From Bacillota bacterium (GTDB lineage Bacteria > Bacillota_A > Clostridia > Peptostreptococcales > Anaerovoracaceae): DNA of 11,269 nucleotides. This document shows, in pieces, positions 7,954-11,269 of the stretch. The stretch lies in the NCBI GenBank assembly GCA_017556895.1, contig JAFYLX010000129.1:1-11269 (forward strand), read 5' to 3'. The position numbers and the translations under genes are program-made. Under the pieces are notes generated by a model. That model had not been told where the DNA came from, made no database searches, and worked only from the letters and a program-made list of their open reading frames with translations. Position 1 is the first letter of the stretch; each line of letters begins with the position of its first letter.

Positions 7954-7974
7954 CGAACAAAATACGAACAAAAT
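7954..7974 (+). repeat. Tandem CGAACAAAAT direct repeat upstream of the recA promoter
   Basis: CGAACAAAAT occurs at 7954-7963 and again at 7965-7974, an 11-bp period equal to one helical turn. It ends 12 bp before the -35 box. A third near-copy, CGAACAAAAG, is at 8035-8044, overlapping the SOS box and the ribosome binding site. The shared GAAC is a LexA half-site tetramer. Confidence 0.7.
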
Positions 7975-7986
7975 GTGAAAAAGTTC

Positions 7987-8015
7987 TTGACCAACGTTCA
8001 AATATAGGGTATTAT
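7987..8015 (+). promoter_or_regulatory. recA promoter, sigma-A type
   Basis: TTGACC at 7987-7992 and TATTAT at 8010-8015 are separated by 17 bp, each one mismatch from the vegetative consensus. Transcription would start near 8022, leaving a leader of about 34 bases before the recA ATG at 8056. Confidence 0.8.
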
Positions 8016-8022
8016 ACAGATA

Positions 8023-8036
8023 AGAACAAACGTTCG
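8023..8036 (+). promoter_or_regulatory. LexA (DinR) SOS operator of recA
   Basis: AGAACAAACGTTCG contains the inverted GAAC-N4-GTTC core of Gram-positive SOS boxes (GAAC 8024-8027, GTTC 8032-8035). It matches 11 of 14 positions of the Bacillus form CGAACATATGTTCG. It lies at about +1 to +15, where bound LexA would block initiation or early elongation. This predicts DNA-damage induction of recA, relieved when activated RecA triggers LexA self-cleavage. Confidence 0.85.
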
Positions 8037-8055
8037 AACAAAAGGAGAATGGGAC

Positions 8056-9147
8056 ATGGCTATTGATAATAAAGAAAAAGATAAGGCATTAGAGGCGGCG
8101 CTATCACAAATCCAGAAACAGTTTGGTAAGGGCGCTATTATGAAATTAGGGGATAAGGGATCACAGATGCAGGTAGAGACTATTTCTACAGGATCCATCA
8201 GTTTAGACGTTGCAACAGGTGTTGGTGGCGTTCCAAAGGGCAGAATTATTGAAATCTTTGGACCTGAATCATCTGGTAAGACAACTCTAACTTTACATAT
8301 TGTTGCAGAAGCACAGAAGGCTGGCGGCAAGGCTGCGTTTATCGACGCAGAACATGCACTTGACCCTGTATATGCAAAGAACTTAGGCGTAGATGTTGAG
8401 AACTTATTAGTTGCTCAGCCAGACACTGGTGAACAGGCACTTGAAATTTGTGATATGCTTGTTCGAAGCGGTGCGCTAGATGTAATCGTAATCGACTCTG
8501 TTGCGGCATTAGTACCCAGAGCCGAAATCCAGGGCGAAATGGGGGACTCCCATGTAGGTCTTCAGGCAAGACTTATGTCACAGGCCCTTCGTAAGATTAC
8601 TGGTAGCATCAACAAATCAAATACTTGCTGTATCTTCATCAACCAGCTTAGAGAGAAGGTTGGCGTAATGTACGGCAGCCCAGAAGTTACAACTGGTGGT
8701 CGTGCACTTAAGTTCTATTCTTCTATGAGACTTGATGTTAGAAGAGTTGAAACTATCAAGCAGGGCGATCAGATGATCGGTAACAGAACTAGAGTTAAGA
8801 TTGTTAAGAACAAGGTTGCACCTCCGTTCAAACAGGCCGAATTCGATATCATGTACGGCGAAGGTATCTCCAAGGTTGGCGATATTATGGACTCCGCAGT
8901 AGAAGCGAAACTTCTTGATAAGGCAGGTTCATGGTACAGCTACAAGGGTGAAAGAATCGGTCAGGGCCGTGAAAATATCAAGAATTACCTAAAGGAACAC
9001 CCAGAGCTTGTGGATGAACTAGAAGGTAAACTTCTTGACTTAATGAAGAATGACGGCGAAGCAGAGCCTGAATCTCTAGTTTCAGAGGAAGAATTCTCCG
9101 AAATTATGGATATGATCATCGATGAAGACGGAGTAGTATTAGAATAA
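8056..9147 (+). CDS. recA: Recombinase RecA
   Basis: A 363-residue RecA, of normal length. It forms ATP-dependent filaments on single-stranded DNA, carries out strand exchange in recombinational repair, and triggers LexA self-cleavage in the SOS response. Visible motifs are Walker A GPESSGKT (69-76, Lys75), the catalytic glutamate in DAEHA (Glu99) and Walker B VIVID (143-147, Asp147). DNA-binding loop L1 is around 157-172 ([14 protein letters not shown]). Loop L2 is around 198-215 and includes the near-invariant [17 protein letters not shown] wording at 205-221. The C-terminal 40 or so residues are acidic, as usual. The start is set by AAAGGAG at 8041-8047, 8 bp before ATG. It stands alone between a terminator-like hairpin and its own terminator, under a promoter with an SOS box, so SOS control is expected. 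Confidence 0.98.
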   Translation: MAIDNKEKDKALEAALSQIQKQFGKGAIMKLGDKGSQMQVETISTGSISLDVATGVGGVPKGRIIEIFGPESSGKTTLTLHIVAEAQKAGGKAAFIDAEHALDPVYAKNLGVDVENLLVAQPDTGEQALEICDMLVRSGALDVIVIDSVAALVPRAEIQGEMGDSHVGLQARLMSQALRKITGSINKSNTCCIFINQLREKVGVMYGSPEVTTGGRALKFYSSMRLDVRRVETIKQGDQMIGNRTRVKIVKNKVAPPFKQAEFDIMYGEGISKVGDIMDSAVEAKLLDKAGSWYSYKGERIGQGRENIKNYLKEHPELVDELEGKLLDLMKNDGEAEPESLVSEEEFSEIMDMIIDEDGVVLE

Positions 9148-9197
9148 CAAAAGGCTACAAGCAAACTTAAATTAAAAAACTATACAACTGCTTATAT

Positions 9198-9237
9198 AGA
9201 AAAGTCGGATGGCGTGATGCTGTACGGCTTTTCTTTT
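9198..9237 (+). terminator. Intrinsic terminator after recA
   Basis: AGAAAAGTCG (9198-9207) pairs with CGGCTTTTCT (9225-9234), ten pairs including one G-T, followed by TTT. The 17-base loop includes GGCGTGATGCT, which may fold a little further. It lies 50 bp beyond the recA stop and should end the recA transcript. Confidence 0.75.
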
Positions 9238-9257
9238 ATATTCCCACTGTTCTATAA

Positions 9258-9310
9258 GGCAATTTCCTTGGAAGGTACGTAATTTACAGACTCTTCATAT
9301 TAAAATTGCC
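9258..9310 (+). repeat. 8-bp inverted repeat whose right arm overlaps the -35 box of the next gene
   Basis: GGCAATTT (9258-9265) and AAATTGCC (9303-9310) are perfect inverted copies with 37 bp between them. The right arm covers most of TTGCCA, the -35 element at 9306-9311. It could be a paired operator or chance in AT-rich DNA; the arms are short and far apart. Confidence 0.3.
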
Positions 9311-9334
9311 ATTCCATTTATTCTTAGGTATAAT
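9306..9334 (+). promoter_or_regulatory. Sigma-A-type promoter of the AT-rich gene downstream of recA
   Basis: TTGCCA (9306-9311) and a perfect TATAAT (9329-9334) have a 17-bp spacer. Transcription would begin near 9341, giving a leader of about 28 bases. This gives the following gene independent expression after the recA terminator. Confidence 0.78.
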
Positions 9335-9368
9335 AGTGGCAAAGTTAATCTCTCAAGAGGTCATTTAA

Positions 9369-9842
9369 ATGTGTTTTTATAAAACGATTGTAAATTACAA
9401 AGAAAACTACATATATTTATGGCAAGAGAATGATGACAGAGACTCATTCTTTGTTGAAAATGGAATGATTCTTCGTTTTACATTAGAAGAGGATTACCAA
9501 GAATATATAAATGAAAATGGATTGGATGTCATTGATGAAGACACGATAATTCATATTATGCCTAAAAGATCTTTATTAAATTTAAAAGATAAAGACATTC
9601 TAAAATTTTGTAATGAGATGTTAAATGTATGGAATTTAGCAATAGATATTAAGAATTCCTTTACTGATAAGATTACGATACTGGATGGTAATAAAAAGCT
9701 GTATGATAAGCTTTTTTATGGTTCAAATATAATGAAATCAGAGGAAGAAGAGGTATATATACCGCATTTTACTGACATAGAATATTGGCAGATGAAGGCG
9801 GTTTTAAATGATATATATAAGTGGTTAGATGCTAAATTATAA
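9369..9842 (+). CDS. Unidentified acidic protein, AT-rich gene
   Basis: I do not recognise this 157-residue protein. It is acidic (about 30 Asp/Glu against 18 Lys/Arg), rich in Tyr, Phe, Trp and Ile, and has no signal peptide or transmembrane segment, so it should be cytoplasmic and globular. A run of four Glu is at 125-128, and an amphipathic C-terminal helix seems likely from about 136 to 155. The gene is real: it has its own promoter, AAGAGGT (9355-9361) 7 bp before ATG, and a hairpin at its end. G+C is about 27% by hand count, against roughly 45-50% in two sampled lines of recA. That suggests a different origin or weaker codon selection. Size, acidity and single-gene setting would fit an orphan immunity protein of a contact-toxin system, but no toxin is in the window and this is speculation. 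Confidence 0.75.
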   Translation: MCFYKTIVNYKENYIYLWQENDDRDSFFVENGMILRFTLEEDYQEYINENGLDVIDEDTIIHIMPKRSLLNLKDKDILKFCNEMLNVWNLAIDIKNSFTDKITILDGNKKLYDKLFYGSNIMKSEEEEVYIPHFTDIEYWQMKAVLNDIYKWLDAKL

Positions 9843-9866
9843 AAGGGTTCCATTTTGGAACCCTTT
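9842..9866. terminator. Bidirectional terminator between convergent genes
   Basis: AAAGGGTTCCA (9842-9852) and TGGAACCCTTT (9856-9866) form a perfect 11-bp stem with a 3-base loop. It begins at the last base of the + strand gene's stop codon and lies 19 bp beyond the end of the minus-strand gene. The minus-strand reading ends in TTTTATAATTT, a better tail than the + side, so it probably serves both directions. Confidence 0.82.
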
Positions 9867-9885
9867 AGTCGTGTAAAGATATTTA

Positions 9886-10674
9886 TTACAAGCAGAACTT
9901 TTCAATTGCTTCTGCTACTCCGTAGGAGCGTTCTTCCTCACATACGTATTCTGAAACTTCTTTTAAGGCATCAACAGCGTTTGCCATTGCTACGCCTGTG
10001 CCTGCCCATATTACCATTTCGGCGTCGTTTGTGTTATCACCGCATGCCATAACCTCATCCTTTGTGATTCCAAGTCGATCACACAGAAGTTCAAGAGAAT
10101 GAGCTTTGTTAATATCCTTTGGCATTATCTCGATTAGATATGGCTGGGACTGAGCGATATATGTTTCGTCGCCAATGACTTTTTTTAATTCGGCCTGATA
10201 CATAGGGACATCTTCCGGCTTTGCAACTATCATAGCCTTTGGAGAAGGTGTAAATTCGTATGTATCGAAATCACCGACTTCAATAGCCGTAGTATTGGCA
10301 AGGTCTGGGTCTATTGTCGTACCATCTGTAACTTTTTCTACTAAAATCTTGTGATCTTTATAAAACTGGCTGTATAAGCCTCTTTCTTTTGCAAAAACTG
10401 CTACTTTTTTCATTACTTCCGGAGTAAGAGATGCACTGAAAATTGGTGTTCCGTCCGCTTCTGTAACTAGGCAGCCGTTGTAGCATAGTATCTTTGTTCC
10501 AGAACCGATCTGTTTTGCGTATTTTTCAGCAGAGTAATATAATCGTCCTGTTGCGATTACAATTTCAATACCTTTTGAAGCACACTCTTTTAACAAAGAG
10601 AGTGTCTTGTCTGCTATAGTAAGATCTTTTTCTAGTAGTGTGTTGTCTAAGTCTAGAGCAATCAATTTAATCAT
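9886..10674 (-). CDS. Cof-type HAD-superfamily phosphatase (HAD-IIB)
   Basis: A 262-residue hydrolase of the Cof/YidA branch of the haloacid dehalogenase superfamily. Enzymes of this group remove phosphate from sugar phosphates, flavin or pyridoxal phosphates and other small metabolites in the cytoplasm. All four core motifs are visible. Motif I is DLDNT (8-12), with nucleophile Asp8 and acid/base Asp10. Motif II is ATGR with Thr42. The motif III lysine is probably Lys190 in NKAHSL. Motif IV is GDNTNDAEM (212-220) with Asp213 and Asp217. The stretch from about 85 to 185 is the type IIB cap that chooses the substrate, which cannot be predicted. The start has AAGAGG at 10686-10681, 6 bp upstream. 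That site overlaps the stop codon of the membrane protein gene before it, implying coupled translation in a two-gene operon. Base composition is closer to the housekeeping genes than that of its neighbours. Confidence 0.9.
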   Translation of the reverse strand: MIKLIALDLDNTLLEKDLTIADKTLSLLKECASKGIEIVIATGRLYYSAEKYAKQIGSGTKILCYNGCLVTEADGTPIFSASLTPEVMKKVAVFAKERGLYSQFYKDHKILVEKVTDGTTIDPDLANTTAIEVGDFDTYEFTPSPKAMIVAKPEDVPMYQAELKKVIGDETYIAQSQPYLIEIMPKDINKAHSLELLCDRLGITKDEVMACGDNTNDAEMVIWAGTGVAMANAVDALKEVSEYVCEEERSYGVAEAIEKFCL

Positions 10675-10680
10675 AAAAAA

Positions 10681-10686
10681 CCTCTT
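10681..10686 (-). promoter_or_regulatory. Ribosome binding site of the HAD phosphatase gene, overlapping the upstream stop codon
   Basis: Read on the minus strand this is AAGAGG, 6 bases before the ATG at 10674-10672. It shares bases 10685-10686 with the TAA (10687-10685) of the upstream membrane protein gene. This fixes the start and suggests that ribosomes finishing the first gene help initiation on the second. Confidence 0.75.
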
Positions 10687-11218
10687 ATATAATTCCTTTG
10701 AAGGATAAAACAGTACAAGTAACTAGCACAATTTGTATAGTTAAATAGAAAATATTGTATAAAAGTTTAGTGTTCGCTTTATATAAGTAATCTCCAAGTG
10801 GAGTGAAAGGGATAGGGTTATGTATACCGAAACTATATGCTGGCATACCATATAATCCTTTTATTCTTTCTTTGAATTTTTTATCTTCATCGGATAGTTC
10901 AGTGCTATTCATTGCATTCTTTGTTTTAATATCCTGCTCAATTTTATTAAAATAGTGATTATGTATTAGGATGTAACACTTTTGAGCATAATACTGATGT
11001 CTCTTAAATGCGTTATTCCATCTAATAGTTAAAAGCATTGATAAAAAACCTGCTATTGTGATGGATAAATATAAACCAAAATCTAGCATGGGATGTATAT
11101 TGTTAATAAAATCTGTGCTGGCAAAGGTTAGAACTCCGGCTACTAAAGCAAGAAAAACAGTATTAAATGTTAATCTTTCGTTCTCTACATGTCTGGAATG
11201 ATTTAAGTTTTCAACCAT
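10685..11218 (-). CDS. Unidentified three-helix membrane protein
   Basis: I cannot place this 177-residue protein in a family with confidence. It has a short polar N-terminus containing HSRHVENERLTFN, then two closely spaced hydrophobic helices (about 18-36 and 46-66). A polar, charged stretch of about 85 residues follows (67-151; the region 91-120 is strongly charged), with a final hydrophobic helix at about 152-172. The layout recalls small membrane proteins with a helical hairpin and a cytoplasmic domain, such as SLATT or RipA-type proteins, but no diagnostic motif was found. G+C is about 30% by hand count. The ATG at 11218 lacks a clear Shine-Dalgarno site; upstream in frame there is no other ATG, GTG or TTG before a stop at 11248-11246. 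A weak initiation signal is therefore likely. It is probably cotranscribed with the HAD gene, 10 bp downstream. Confidence 0.7.
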   Translation of the reverse strand: MVENLNHSRHVENERLTFNTVFLALVAGVLTFASTDFINNIHPMLDFGLYLSITIAGFLSMLLTIRWNNAFKRHQYYAQKCYILIHNHYFNKIEQDIKTKNAMNSTELSDEDKKFKERIKGLYGMPAYSFGIHNPIPFTPLGDYLYKANTKLLYNIFYLTIQIVLVTCTVLSFKGII

Positions 11219-11269
11219 ACATGTTTGTAAAAAATCTATATAACTTTAATCGATATTTGCAGGTAGTGA

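Noticed and set aside
7799..7986. Possible riboswitch or small RNA gene between cinA and recA
   Set aside because: The structure seen is explained by terminator-type hairpins. No known riboswitch core and no independent promoter followed by a second terminator could be made out.
8032..8039. GTTCGAAC palindrome overlapping the SOS box
   Set aside because: It has no 4-base spacer, so it does not fit a LexA operator; it results from a third GAAC placed directly after the real box.
7998..8330. Minus-strand open frame across the recA promoter and 5' end
   Set aside because: It runs through a promoter, an SOS box and conserved RecA codons. The apparent protein is a shadow of the opposite strand.
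9855..10052. Plus-strand open frame opposite the HAD gene, starting in the terminator hairpin
   Set aside because: The Arg/Leu-rich translation is typical of antisense to a coding region, and it begins within the terminator stem without a ribosome binding site.
11219..11269. Promoter for the minus-strand membrane protein gene
   Set aside because: TATATA/TATAGA-like -10 candidates exist in this AT-rich stretch, but none has an acceptable -35 at 16-18 bp inside the window.
1..11269. CRISPR arrays, tRNA or rRNA genes, insertion sequences, phage attachment sites
   Set aside because: No spaced direct-repeat array, cloverleaf-like sequence, transposase or integrase was seen on either strand.

Overview
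The window looks like chromosomal DNA of an anaerobic Firmicute, most likely a member of the Clostridia. The basis is moderate-to-low G+C, strong Shine-Dalgarno sites, arginine written mostly as AGA, a Bacillus-type LexA box in front of recA, and the order ftsK-rimO-pgsA-cinA-recA that is familiar from that class. The genus cannot be read from the sequence. Most of the window is a conserved housekeeping block, and I do not see a clear new multi-gene system in it.

Region 1 (1-5943, + strand) is one tightly packed run. It holds the 3' end of an aspartate-semialdehyde dehydrogenase gene (asd), then uppP (undecaprenyl-diphosphate phosphatase), ftsK (septal DNA translocase), rimO (ribosomal protein S12 methylthiotransferase) and pgsA (phosphatidylglycerophosphate synthase). 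It ends in a hairpin terminator. Gaps are 2-27 bp, which suggests cotranscription. The run joins diaminopimelate/lysine supply, lipid-carrier recycling, chromosome clearance at the septum, ribosome modification and anionic lipid synthesis.

Region 2 (5944-7899, + strand) holds a flavin-reductase/flavoredoxin-like gene and cinA, 18 bp apart. Two potential hairpins follow, the second with a T-rich tail.

Region 3 (7900-9237, + strand) is a recA transcription unit of its own. It has a near-consensus promoter (TTGACC-17-TATTAT), a LexA/SOS operator just downstream of the -10 box, an 11-bp-period direct repeat just upstream of the -35 box, and a terminator. Here recA is physically insulated from cinA, unlike the cinA-recA operons of streptococci.

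Region 4 (9238-11269) is the accessory part. A very AT-rich (about 27% G+C by hand count) unidentified acidic protein gene has its own sigma-A-type promoter (TTGCCA-17-TATAAT). It converges, across a bidirectional hairpin, on a minus-strand pair: an unidentified three-helix membrane protein gene and a Cof-type HAD phosphatase gene. These last two are probably cotranscribed. The two unidentified genes are the least explained content of the window.
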